Of a stretch of 64,000 bases of DNA, positions 20,542-31,572 are shown in pieces. The notes under the pieces are model-generated. The model was not told the origin of the DNA. It saw only the letters and a program-made list of their open reading frames with translations, and did no database searches. Position numbers and translations under genes: made by a program. Every line of letters starts with the position of its first letter. The first letter of the stretch is position 1. Location of the stretch: the NCBI GenBank assembly GCA_027886185.1, contig WOAB01000583.1:5828001-5892000 (forward strand). The letters are read 5' to 3'. The DNA comes from Rheum nobile (lineage: Eukaryota; Streptophyta; Magnoliopsida; Caryophyllales; Polygonaceae).

Positions 20542-22039
20542 TGATAAGGCGTTGTCGTTGTGACACCTAAACAAATAAAATCCTAAACAAACCTAAACAA
20601 GTAGTAGAGGCAAGCAAGGGTCGAATCCACAGGGAGGAAGTGATCAATTCATGTGTTTATGAGCATGCAAAGTAACAGGAAAGGGGGGTTTTGGTTATCA
20701 AACACAGAGCAAAGTAAACAGGTTTAGTTGACTTGAGAATATGAATAGGGAAAGTAGTTCCACTAGAACGAGATCCACAATACAGAGATAAGTCGATCAT
20801 TGAAATCTTATAAATCCAAGTTCTTTAACTATTCTTATGGTTGTTTCCATCCTGATCTTAAGTACTACCGATTCTCACAGTTGTCGATAGACTTATTACT
20901 ATGCCAATGATAAAGTACCACTAATTCTCACAGTTGTCAGCGTACTTTAGCACCAACACAGCAATAGCAATGCACACAAGGATATAGGATACATGCAAGT
21001 AGAAAGACGTATAAGTACTCACTCCCCTACTTAACATGCAATGATTCTCACTCACAATTGTACGCTCGGAACCCCTATACGCACAATTATGTTTGCCACT
21101 AGATATGCACTCGGAACCCCTATATGCAATCCTAGAAATTGATAAAAAGTATTCAACCTAGCTGGCCAGACTATGAAGAATAACGATAAATCAATAATCA
21201 ATATAACCAAGAGAATCAAACCAACACACATAAGAATAAGAACAAGGAATAGAAATCTCACAACATAATCAACTGTATTGCTTCAAACGTCTAGTAGAAC
21301 AAGGTGTTTAGTTCTCCATGGGTTGGAAACCCTGGAGGTGGAAAAGAAACGAACTTCAAAACTAAATCTAGATTAATTATGGCTGGAGGCTGTGGGAATT
21401 AGGTTAAATAGAGTTAACCTAAAGCCCAAGATCACAAACCCTATTTTACAAGGAAATAAAATAATAATAAAGTAATAGTAAAATAAACAATCCAAATTTG
21501 GGAATTAATCCCGTGCTCTCGCGTAAGCCTCTCGTCTGCCCATCTCCAATTCCAGCTGGTCGGCCCACCAACTTAATTAATTAATTCGCCCATATGGCCG
21601 CGGGGAGCCAACTCCCACCGCGGGGCGGTGCTTCCTACCGTGGGGCGGCATCCTTCTCTGAGACCCACCGCCGGGTCGCGGTGGCTTCTGGCGCGGGGCG
21701 GTGACTTTTCAGCTTCTGCGACACTTTAGTAAAAACGCCATAACTTTTGATTCCCAACTCGGATTGCTCTCATATTTTGAGGACTTGCAGTAGACTTCAA
21801 GATCTAACTCCTCGAATTAGAATCACTTCATTTGGACATCTGAGTAGAGAGAACGAACCATTTGAATTCAGCACCTTGTTCTTCTACTCTTCAATACACT
21901 TCAAAACTCTATAAATCCCATGATTTCTTCACTTCTCCACTCTAACTCCATAATCTCCAATTGTGCATAAAATCCAACCAAATGGCGCCTCAAACCTGGT
22001 AATAACTCTTAGATATGTGCTACAAAATAACACTTATCA
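20542..22039 (-). repeat. LTR B (internal, mosaic LTR)
   Basis: The left portion up to about 21165 (U5/R side) is almost the same as LTRs A and C. The rest (U3 side) is clearly divergent and 116 bp longer overall. It has both a primer site at its left and a purine tract at its right, so it serves both internal regions. It also has a GC-rich hairpin cluster at about 21595-21712. Confidence 0.9.
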
Positions 22040-22052
22040 AATCCCCCATGCT
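22040..22052 (-). promoter_or_regulatory. Polypurine tract beside LTR B
   Basis: Minus-strand CATGGGGGATT abuts the start of LTR B. Confidence 0.7.
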
Positions 22053-23380
22053 TAAACCTTGCTCGTCCTCGAGTAAGCTAAAGTAAACCTACTCCTCCAA
22101 TCAATCCCTAAGGCTTTAGGATGCATAGAAAATTCAACCTCCAAGAATCATACCCAACAATAAACTCCAGGCAACCATACAAAATAAGCCCAGCACAATA
22201 AATACAACATAAAATCAAAAATCTCAACACCCCACACAACCAAGCTAAAAGGAAAGCAGAGTACTTCCCCCAAGCTTATCCCAAACACCATAGAGTGAAT
22301 AAATTCTAATCCTATCTCCCATCTATCTTCTTATCCCTTCAGAGTGACCTATTCGACAATCCTTCTTTGACTCCTCTTTTTATGACGCCTCGCCAAGAAT
22401 AATGAGAAATCCTAGAATCACTCTTCTTCTTTTTCGCTCATTTTGCCAAGGCGCCCTTTCGGGTTTTCACCAAGCCACTCATTTCATTTTCCAATAGATG
22501 TACTCACATAAGCTCACATCACTCTTGACCACATATTACCCCAACCTAATGCTGGTCCAAGCCACCTGCTTATTACCTAGGCCGCCCTTTCGGGTTTTCG
22601 ACCTATCCCAGGATTTTTATGTATGCCTTTTTTCAAATTTTTGGCTTTTTCCATTTATATTTTTCTCCTTAACGACGTAGCAAGTATAGAACCCTCCCCC
22701 ATGCTTAAACATTGCATTGTCCTCAATGTAATGAAAGACAAAAGAATAGAAGCAGAGGGAAAAGCAAAAAAATAACTCACAAACGTTGTCAAGCTGCTTG
22801 GACACTGTAGGTGATCGCTGGCGGTCTTCTCAATAAATGCCCATGTCTCTGGTGTTGGGCGGGTGTCTTCATTAACTCTATAATCTTCTCCTACCGTGCA
22901 ACCATAGGAAACCACTTTGGTGAATAGTGGTAAAATATAGTATGGCGGGGTCACACGGCCTTCTAGGAACACATGGTGGAGCCCAAATATGATCATGTTG
23001 GGGGCTCTAGTGTTCCTCCTCCTCAGCTGCCAGTTGTAGGGCCATCATCGTTGCCAAATAATGTGTAGGGCTAAGGTTTCCTCCTTGACAACATGATGCG
23101 CACCATCTCCATGGGGAACTCTGGACAGCTGGCCTCTGGGGGTGAGTTAGTGTAGGGAAGAGAAGACTTACATTGGTGGTAAACACCTTCTTCAGTAGGC
23201 ATGGGTCTCTTCCCTACAGGTTAGTCGGAAACAAAAACCAAAAAAAAAAACAAAGCAAAAACAAGCAAAACTAATGCAAGAAATAAAGAAAGAAAAACAA
23301 AGAAAGTAAAACATACCTCGGGTTGCCTCCCGGACAGCGCCTTAGTTATTGTCATGGCTTGACATACTACTCCAGCCTCC
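22053..23380. other. 3' non-coding part of the right internal region
   Basis: No intact coding region. A short minus-strand frame (22996-22655) may be a remnant of the ORF-1-like gene, but similarity is weak. The CGCCCTTTCGGGTTTTC blocks and the GGTTGCCTCCCGGACAGCGCC block at 23322-23342 are shared with the left internal region. Confidence 0.5.
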
Positions 23381-24793
23381 TCAACTCGGGTTGGTCCTAG
23401 CTTTTGAGCACCTGAGATCTATATCAGGGGGATGCCTCTTTGTATACTCCCTGTTGAGCCTCTCCCCCATGCTTGTGCACTTCTTTGTGGGTGGACCATT
23501 GTGCATACCCATGAACGCACTTGCCATTTTCAGAAATGGCCTACCCAGCATCTCAGGGGCTGCATGTATGTCCTGCCCCGTATCCAGCATGTACGAATTC
23601 ACCACTTGAGTCAAGTTCTCCTTCTTGTGCCTCCCCTTCGGTTTCTTCTTGATCATACCCAGCACCTTTAACATTTCCTTGCTGTGAGGGGTGCTGTCCG
23701 CCAGTGTGACCAAGGGGACGGTTTTTTGGCAGTTACGGAAGGCCTCATAGATGTCCTCATTGTTCTTCGGCCTTTGAGTAACTCGGGAAGCCTCAAGGAG
23801 GGGCGCAACGGGCTGCAGCGAAACAAGCGGGAAGGAGTTGAGATGCACAAACTCATCATAGGAAGCCTCCAGAGGATCGGGGACTGCCGGGGCGATTGTC
23901 TCTGGAGTATTTTCGCGATCACAGCACTCCTCCTCATCGTCGCTCCACTCATCTCCAAAGAAGTTCTCCTCCTCAGAAAGCACCTGCCGTGCAACCCCGT
24001 AAGGATCTACCCAAACCTCACCAGCATATCTGAAATTTTGGACACCGGGCCGCGGCGAGGTCGCGCTAGGAGGTACTTCGTCCACCGTGGGGCGGCGGTC
24101 ATTGCCGCGGGGCGGTGAGGTAACTGGGACTTCACGCCGGGTCGCGGTGACGGGTGACGCGGGGCGGTGGGCGATGTTCTCCATCTCACGGTCGCTCTCC
24201 TTTTCAGCAGACTTCGACTCAATCAACGCTTGACTCAGTTGGTCAACTTGGCTTTGGAGACTGGAAATCGCCTCTTGTTGTTGTTGGACACTCTGAGCCA
24301 TGGTTGCTTGCAGTGAGGACACGTTCTGGGCCATGGTTGTATGCATTGAGATCACGTTCTGGGCCACAATTGCTATACTTTGCATCAGGGTCCTGAGTAC
24401 ATCAGCATTGGGTGCGGGCGAACACTGTGGTTGATTTCCATATGGAACTGGGTTATAGTGCTCCCTCCACCCTGAGCTGTAAGTGTCCGGATATGGCTCC
24501 TGCCTCGGTCCCTGCGAGTTCACACCTCGACGTGCATTTACTGCTGCTCTGAATGCAGGAAGTCCTGGACAATCGTCAGTGGTGTGCAGCGTATCGCGAC
24601 AAATTCTACAGGCACTAGGAGTTGGGTAGTGTCCCTTCTCTGGAGAGAAAGAGCAAGGGTATGAGTTATCGCGCGGCTCTCCCCAGAAATCCATATCTGT
24701 ATCAAAAGCAACAAGAGAAAAACAAAAATCAGTAGCACAGGTGTGGGCCGTAAGATAGGTCCACACCAAAGTAACACACACACAAACAAACAC
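23381..24793 (-). pseudogene. Deleted Gag-protease remnant (right internal region)
   Basis: The frame begins in leader DNA. Where the intact gag has its ATG, this copy has ACG, followed by a decayed version of the gag N-terminus (THTCATDF…FDTDMDFWGEP). The whole capsid domain is missing: the N-terminus runs almost straight into a zinc knuckle C-RI-C-RDTL-H-TTDD-C. A coiled-coil-like Q-rich segment follows (STMAQNVSSLQATMAQSV region), then a GC-hairpin-encoded segment (VTSPPRGNDRRPTVDEV…SPRPGV). It ends in a protease stub keeping MLGRPFLKM but without the D-L-G-A-S core. It cannot form capsids or cleave protein. Confidence 0.75.
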
Positions 24794-24814
24794 ACAGAAA
24801 AATCAAATCTTGCC

Positions 24815-24832
24815 TCCCCGGCAACGGCGCCA
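24815..24832 (-). promoter_or_regulatory. Primer binding site beside LTR C
   Basis: Minus-strand TGGCGCCGTTGCCGGGGA is the standard tRNA-Asp-type primer site of Athila-like elements and lies three bases from the end of LTR C. Confidence 0.9.
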
Positions 24833-24835
24833 ATT

Positions 24836-26217
24836 TGATAAGGCGTTGTCGTCGTGACACCTAAACAAATAAAATCCTAAACAAACCTAAACAAGTAGTA
24901 GAGGCAAGCAAGGGTCGAATCCACAGGGAGGAAGTGATCAATTCATGTGTTTATGAGCATGCAATGTAAAAGGAAATGGGGGTTTTGGTTATCAAACACA
25001 GAGCAAAGTAAACAGGTTTAGTTGACTTGAGAATATGAATGGGGAAAGTAGTTCCACTAGAATGAGATCCACAATACAAAGATAAGTCGATCATTGAAAT
25101 CTTATAAATCCAAGTTCTTTAACTATTCTTATGGTTGTTCCCATCCTGATCTTAAGTACTACCGATTCTCACAGTTGTCGATAGACTTATTGCTATGCCA
25201 ATGATAAAGTACCACTGATTCTCACAGTTGTCAGCATACTTTAGCACCAACACAACAATAGCAATGCACACAAGGATATAGGATACATGCAAGTAGAAAG
25301 ACGTACAAGTACTCACTCCCCTACTTAACATGCAATTGATTCTCACACACAATTGTACGCTCGGGACCCCTATACGCACAATTGTGTTTGCCACTAGATA
25401 TGCACTCGGAACCCCTATATGCCATCCTAGCAATTGATAAAAAGTATTCAACCTAGTTGATCAGGCTAAGAAGAACAACAAGAAATCAATATCAATATAA
25501 CCAAGAGAATCAATCCAACATTTATAAGGATAAGAACAAGGAATAGAAATCTCACAAACACATCAACTGTACTGCTTCAACCGTCTAGCAGAACCAAGGG
25601 AAATTAGCTCTCCATCAAAGGGGATGAAAAATTCTAATTAGAAAACTACGTCTGAAACAATAGTGCGTCTGATGATGATGATTTGGAGGCTGTGGGAAAA
25701 GAGGTTAAATAGAGTTAACCTAAATCCCCAAGATCACAAACCATATCTTACAAGGAAATAAAATAATAAAATAAAGGAAATCTGACTAATGCATAAAAGG
25801 AAATAAAGTAAAATAAAATAACTCTGGCCGCGAGGTCATTAAGCGCAGCCACCGCGGGGCGGTGAAGATCCACCGCGGGGCGTCGAACTTTCCACCGCTG
25901 GGTGGTGGCTTCCTCTGGCGCGGGCTCTATTCTTCACTGAGAGTCATCGCCGGGTCGCGGCGAAGTCGCCGCGGGGCAGTGAACTCCAGTCCTCCAGCAC
26001 TCTTCTTCTTTTCTTCTTCTGCTGCTCTCCAATACTACCAATTGTTGGTAACCTTCTCCATAAATGCTCCAGGAGCTCCATCTAAGCTGCAAATCCTTGC
26101 ATTTCTTCACTTCTCTACATAACATCTGAATTGCAGACTTAGCACCAAAACTCATCCAAAACTCCTCCAAATCATGCTAATAGTTGCTAGTAAAGGTGTA
26201 TGAAATAACACCTATCA
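24836..26217 (-). repeat. LTR C (5' LTR of the composite)
   Basis: It is 1382 bp, equal to LTR A, with scattered substitutions only (for example CCGCGGGGCGGTG here against CCGCGAGGCGGTG in A). The same inverted repeat (25702-25721) and GC-rich cluster (about 25845-25985) are present. ATTAG follows it at 26218-26222. Confidence 0.9.
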
Positions 26218-26222
26218 ATTAG

Positions 26223-28731
26223 CCAGTACGCGTGCAAGGCAAGTTGTAGAGCAATACCAGACGGTATTATGCTCAGCCACATCGAGCCAATACGCGTAGC
26301 AACACCAGCAATACTTGACGGCATTAGGCTTGGCAAGTATTAGCCAATACGCGTGTAAAGCAATGTCTATTGAACAATATTGTATGAGCAAATCGTGAGA
26401 AGTAACACCCCTGAAAAGCAATATGCGCGGGAAAAAGCAATGTAAGTGTTTGAAGCCATTCGTACTCGAGAAAAACGATACAAATTAAAAGACAAAACGA
26501 AATGGTGAGTAAAAGTAACGTTCAAAATAAAGTATAAAAATGAGTTAAAAAGCCAGACTTCTCAAAAGTACTTTTGCGGACTTCGAAAACTAAGCGCATG
26601 GGCTCTTTCTCCTCTTGAGTCTTTTTGCGGACCCAAAAAATAACACGTCGAGATTCTCATTCCCTTCGCGGACCTTCAAAATAATAAACCTTGGGGCTTC
26701 ACCCCCTCACGTGTTCCATTCACGAACTACAAATAAGACGATGAGGTTTCAACCCGTCATAGCAAGTCTTCATAGCTCTAGAATCGAATAACGAATGAAA
26801 TGTAAATTAAAACTGAGACGATGCATGAAACGGGCAAAAACAGAGCAATATATGAAGGCAATACGAAATGGCAAGTAGAAAAACAATACGAAATAGCAAG
26901 TCGAGAAAAGCAATACGCGAAAGCAATATGAGAAAGCAATATGCGAGTGCAAGGTACGCGAGCAACACGTTTGAGTAATACGAAATGCGCGATACAAAGC
27001 AATGCCCCAAGAAGAAATGTGAAGTGTGATGTGTAAGCAAGCAAGTGAGAGCAATTAGTGAACGCGATGTGTGAAATGCGAGTCTTAAAAAGCAATAAAA
27101 AAAGTGCGCGAGTATGAAAAGCATTACGCAAAAGCAATACGAAAAGGCAATATGAGAGAGCCGGTATAAACACAATCTAAGAAAGTAATACGAGAAACAG
27201 TACGAGAAAACAAGTAGAATGGCAAAGGAAAAGGCGATACATTTTAAAGCAAGTTGAACAACAACACGAGAAAACTAGTGAAGTCGCCTTCACAAAGGCC
27301 TTACTAACCCTCGTGTAGAACTCATGGCCCATGCTCATGGCCTCCCGGCTTGCGCCTATTTCCCTTCACGAAGGCAATGCTTCACATATTCCATTATTCA
27401 CGAAGGCACATCCCACACCAAGGGGTCCTTCACAAAGATCCTTCACGAAGGCCCATCATTCACAAAGGCTCATCCTTCACGAAAGCTCCCCTTCACGAAG
27501 ATATTTACTTCAAGGCCTCCATAAAGGCCTCTCTTCGCTCATGGCTCCCCAACCATGCGCCCTCCATGGACTTAGAGAAAGCAAGTATAAAGACAATACG
27601 ATAAAGCAATGGATTAAGTAAGTAGAAAGGAAATTCGAAAAGACAAGTGTATAAGCAATGTGAGGAAGCAAGTGACAGAAGTAACACAAGAAATACAATA
27701 AACAAATAGAGCGAAAAAGCAAGCTAAGCCACACGAACAAACCAGCAAAATTACTCTCGCCCCTATACCCTCGATGGGATCACTCTCTCCAACGCATGGA
27801 GGGTCCTTTGTGCACAAACACATGAACCCTTCACGAGTCTATTTTCTACGACGTGCACACATGTGCTTCTTTATGCACAAGTCTATATACCCCCAATGAA
27901 AAACTCGCATTTCCCCTCAAATACAAGGTTCATGCCGGCACTCTTAACAAGAAAATGATAACGCAAGAATGAAATGAATACAAGTAAACGATTGAAAGCA
28001 AAGCGCAAAGCACTCCAAAAGCGACATCTTGGGGCTCCGCGCCCACTCAATGAGTTCCCTCATGAACTCTAAAAGCAATATCTCGGGGCTCCGCGCCCAC
28101 TTGACGAGTTCCCTTGCAAACTCTAAGTGCAATATCTCGGGGATCTGTGCCCACTCGACGAGTTCCCTCGCGAACTCTAAGTGCAATATATCGGGGCTTC
28201 GCGCCCACTCGACGAGTTCCCTCGCGAACTCTAAGTGCAATATCTCGGGGCTCCGTGCCTACTCGACGAGTTCCCTCGTGAACTCTAAGTGCAATATCTC
28301 AGGGATCCGCGCCTACTCGGTGAGTTCGCTCGCGAACTTGCGCTTTAACTTGTGCTTTACCAAACCTTAGAAATTGTTCAAAAATCAATACAAAATGAGA
28401 GATGATGCATAAAACGAACAAAATACACACATTATTTGCCATGTCACCAAAGGTGAATGTGCCAAAACTACGAAAAAGAAAGGTATGTCTTCGAAAGTCG
28501 AAATCCGAGGAATTAGGTCACGATGACTCAATCTGAAACTCTTAAGAAAAAAGGTAGCAAATCTGGATAAGAGGAAACCTAACCAAAAGACAATAATTGG
28601 CTAAGTCATTCTTCAAAAAGAAAGAGAAAAGAGGAGACAACTCGTAAGAAAGGTCCGTGAAGCACCCGAGCAAGTGAAAGCTCTTACGAGGCCATCAGTG
28701 AACCAAGCATTCACCTTCACTAAGTGAAGCC
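26223..28731. other. Internal region of the nest 1 host, right part
   Basis: No gene was recognised. Between 26225 and 27210 the words AGCAATACG, AAAGCAAT and GCAAGT recur in an irregular pattern, and ORFs on both strands only echo this. From 27290 to 27540 there are TTCACGAAGG near-palindromes. A 54-bp minisatellite follows. Confidence 0.6.
28026..28350. repeat. 54-bp minisatellite, about six units
   Basis: Units of the form TCTCGGGGCTCCGCGCCCAC + TCGACGAGTTCCCTCGCGAA + CTCTAAGTGCAATA repeat every 54 bp with substitutions. As 54 is divisible by three, both strands stay open across the array and give 18-residue repeat peptides. That is expected from the array and is not evidence for a protein. 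Confidence 0.9.
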
Positions 28732-28751
28732 GAAAGGCTTGGGGGGCTGGC
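28732..28751 (+). promoter_or_regulatory. Polypurine tract of the nest 1 host
   Basis: GAAAGGCTTGGGGGGCTGGC directly precedes the TGTGGGAG start of the right LTR. Confidence 0.6.
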
Positions 28752-30298
28752 TGTGGGAGTCGAATAAAGAATGGGCTTAAAAGCCCATTGAGATGGATTA
28801 GGTTAAGGGGCTGGGAGATGGGCAATTGAAGACGGAGGGGAGCCACAATTGAAAAGGAGGAGGGCCACAATTCAGGGGCAAGGAGGCAGGAGCCGCAATT
28901 GGGAAAGAGAGAGAACATAGGCTCTCAGGATCTCCTCTTGGTGACTCTAATGGCTAGAGCACCGGAGAGATCTCCCATGGAGGAGCCACAATTTGGGAAG
29001 GGAGGCGAAAGAGCTCTCTGAAGCTCCAGAAGAGCCACAATTCGAGAGAGGGGAGCATGCTTCTCCTTGATGCCCAGTTGGTGGTGCCCGTCGGCTACCA
29101 CCCTAAGCAGCTGGTGGATCTCGGAGCCTGCTTCTTTTTCCCTGGCCCCTTTCTATGGCCAATCTCGTCAGTTGAGCGTGTGTCAAATCCTGGTGTAATA
29201 CCACCTGTTTGGTATCTGGCGTCTCCTACTTCACTTCCACGGTGCGTGTTTGATCCCGATTCGACTCTTCACTTTCTCAATTAATGTTAACTTAATGCTT
29301 GATCTGATAACAATGCTTCTATGTGTGCAATGCTTGATGTGCAATGTCATTCTCTTCTGTGTATGTGTGTGTTCTGCCTTGGAAAGACTGACTTCTAATC
29401 ATATGGCTCTCTAAGGATGAACTCATATGTTTCATTGTGCTACAAATGTGCCCCTAATTGCTTGATGACAGGATATCCTATACTACGTATGCCTCACTTT
29501 TTTGGGATGTTTGATTGACGTTCCATGCATTATTTTACTTGGATCTCTCATAGATGATAGCTATGGATAATTATTGCTATCTTGTGAATGTCATTTTGCT
29601 CCTGGTTTCTTAATATGATGATGTGAGCAATTTGATCATTTATTGCATAATATGTTTAGGGTATGATTCATTGAGGTTTTATGAATTATTGACATGAAGT
29701 GTCGCCTTAGGGCTACTTTATGTGTAAGTGAATAAGGCTTTGTCTACAAGGTTGCTGAAATGGATCAAGTGGTCCTTCGCTAAGGTAACTTTAAGCTCTC
29801 AACGAGAGCGTTGAGATTTGTTGGTAGATGAACTGGTACTCGTAAGCTTTATAGATGAGTCTTTGATGAAAGACTTAGTGCTAGAATACTTGACTAATGA
29901 AGTGAAGGGTGAGCATACTCGGTCAAGGTAATTCGACGGGTTAGTAAATCTCTCAACCTTAGCTTTTCTACATATATATACATGCTCTTCGTATGGAAAA
30001 CTGACTTGAGCGTCGGAGAGCCCACCCCCGAGGAAGCCATCTCCGGAGCGTTTTCAGGTGAATCCGGCATATGAGAAAGTTGTCGGAGCTCAAGAACAGC
30101 TATATACAATCTGGAGAAGTGTGAAGGAATAATATTTGCATCAGAACTGAAGCATGGGACCGAAGACCCCATCCTACGCGTAGCCAGTGACCAGGAAGTT
30201 GTTAAGGATGTCCCTAAACAAACAAATCATTGACAAATCTGAGCCGAGGGTGTGTTGACCCTTAGCACTTTCACGAAGCGTTGAATCGGAATTCAACA
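28752..30298 (+). repeat. Right LTR of the nest 1 host
   Basis: It is 1547 bp, begins TGTGGGAGTCG and ends GAATTCAACA, then GTTAC at 30299-30303. It shows the uninterrupted site where solo LTR 1 entered the left copy. Confidence 0.9.
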
Positions 30299-30303
30299 GT
30301 TAC

Positions 30304-30543
30304 CTCTCGAATTATCTAGCATCTCGGCCATATTGTTGCCCAGACCATCACCCGCACCACAAAACCTAAAAATTGTTTCAAAACCTCTGTGCATATCCAA
30401 TCAGATATCAATCTCTCTCTTATGTGGTTAATGTGTTTTTTTAGGGTTTCTTTATATTGTTTAATATAATTGGTAACAAGTTGATTGTTGGGTTTATCTA
30501 CGTGTTATTCCTCTCTCAAGGGTATCTGATCTAGGAGGACTCT
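30304..30543. other. Flank of nest 1, nothing recognised
   Basis: AT-rich non-coding sequence apart from a short possible reading frame that would join across the empty site (see findings). Confidence 0.4.
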
Positions 30544-31064
30544 GATTAATTAAACTAGTTAATCAATAGATTTATAGGCAAAAAAATAGAAGGTTTGAAT
30601 TAATTGTCTTTTCACCCTTTTTAAAACATAAAAAATATATTTATATCATAAAATATGATTTGTTTTTTATTGCAGTTTTCATATACAATCAAATAACATT
30701 GTTCATGAATGGCTCATTCTGATAGCATACCAAACACCAAAATACAAGAATAACTCATTTGATTTCATTATAATCCGTGAATTCAATCTGATTCAAGGAG
30801 ACATTCCAAAGGGAATGTAGTTAAAATCAACTATTAGCCACATAGCTAAATCACAGACTGTACTTATTTTGGTGTTTGACATGCTATCGGAATGAGCCAT
30901 TCATGGACACTGTTATTTGATTGTATATGAAATTTACAATAAAGAATCAAATCATATTTAATGGTATAAATGTAATTTTTTATGTTTTAAAGAGAGTGAT
31001 AAGACAATGGATTCAACCCTCTATTTTTTTCTATAAATCAATTAATTAACTAATTTAATTAATC
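30544..31064. mobile_element. Hairpin MITE with about 200-bp arms
   Basis: The left arm (30544-30750) and right arm (30863-31064) are inverted copies of each other, roughly four bases in five matching. Shared pieces include GATTAATTAAAC/TAGTTAAT, AAAACATAAAAAAT, CATATACAATCAAATAACA and CATGAATGGCTCATTC. A 112-bp loop separates them. The ends are GATTAATTAA-like. No clear flanking duplication was seen, so superfamily is unknown. Confidence 0.75.
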
Positions 31065-31572
31065 AACTTCATTTTTTTAAATTAATTAACTAGTTTTAAA
31101 TATATATATATATATATAGTTCAAGTTTTAAGTTAAAATTTTTTTTTAGAAGCTGAAGTCTTTTTTATTAAATTGAAAAGTGTTAACTTAAATCATGTTA
31201 GAAAATAATTAAAAACATTAAGGTTTTTTTGTCGAATCGAATCAAATTCGGCAGTTTCCTGAACGGGCTCTGGTAGGGTCAAATTTAGTGATTCATTGTA
31301 CCATCAAGGATTGGATCAAACCAAAATGGTTTCCTTGGCCGTTTCGATTCCCGCTTCTTTCAATTCATGAATAAGAGCCACCTCTACTCGCATGTAGGGA
31401 AGACCAGACTAAAAATTTATCATCATTCAAATATGTATTTGTAAGTGAATTTGATTATAAAAAAAACTGAAAAGGTACTAATAATATTTTGCTTAAAGAA
31501 TTTACAAATTTCTTATATGATTTCCTCTTAAAATTGAGCAAGATGAGTCATCGTGATATAAGTTAAGAAAAA
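31065..31572. other. AT-rich DNA, nothing recognised
   Basis: Contains a short (AT)n run at about 31100-31120 and no coding similarity. Confidence 0.5.

Larger units (their letters stand above)
13599..26217 (-). mobile_element. Three-LTR Athila-like composite retrotransposon
   Basis: LTRs A (13599-14980), B (20542-22039) and C (24836-26217) alternate with two internal regions. On the minus strand the order is C, primer site, gag remnant, purine tract, B, primer site, gag, protease, ORF-1-like, purine tract, A. A and C are both 1382 bp and differ by only a few percent where compared. Only the outer edges carry ATTAG. No RT, RNase H or integrase domain is present in either internal part, so it needs enzymes from elsewhere. 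Athila affinity rests on the DLGASINVLP protease, the ORF-1-like protein and the tRNA-Asp-type primer site. Confidence 0.9.
9671..30298 (+). mobile_element. Large LTR retrotransposon without coding capacity (LARD-like), host of nest 1
   Basis: LTRs at 9671-12484 and 28752-30298 both start TGTGGGAG and end GAATTCAACA. Both flanks carry GTTAC. A primer-site-like TGGCGCCGACCGTGGGGAC follows the left LTR, and a purine tract precedes the right LTR. After subtracting nested insertions, the internal region is about 3.6 kb (12485-13598 plus 26223-28751) and holds only repeats. No gag, protease, RT or integrase is seen. The primer site resembles those reported for Tat-lineage gypsy elements, so lineage is an inference. 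Confidence 0.85.

Noticed and set aside
13599..22039. Two separate nested insertions instead of one composite
   Set aside because: A normal insertion would give LTR B its own partner LTR and its own 5-bp duplication; LTR B is instead flanked directly by a primer site and a purine tract.
26778..27175. Phe/Tyr/Ser-rich minus-strand ORFs resembling membrane proteins
   Set aside because: Two overlapping frames are both open because the DNA consists of AGCAATACG-like repeats; hydrophobicity follows from the repeat.
28026..28350. CRISPR-like array
   Set aside because: Units are contiguous with no unique spacers, and the window is from a plant.
28029..28370. Repeat protein of 113 codons with 18-residue units
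   Set aside because: The 54-bp array stays open on both strands; it lies in a coding-free retroelement region.
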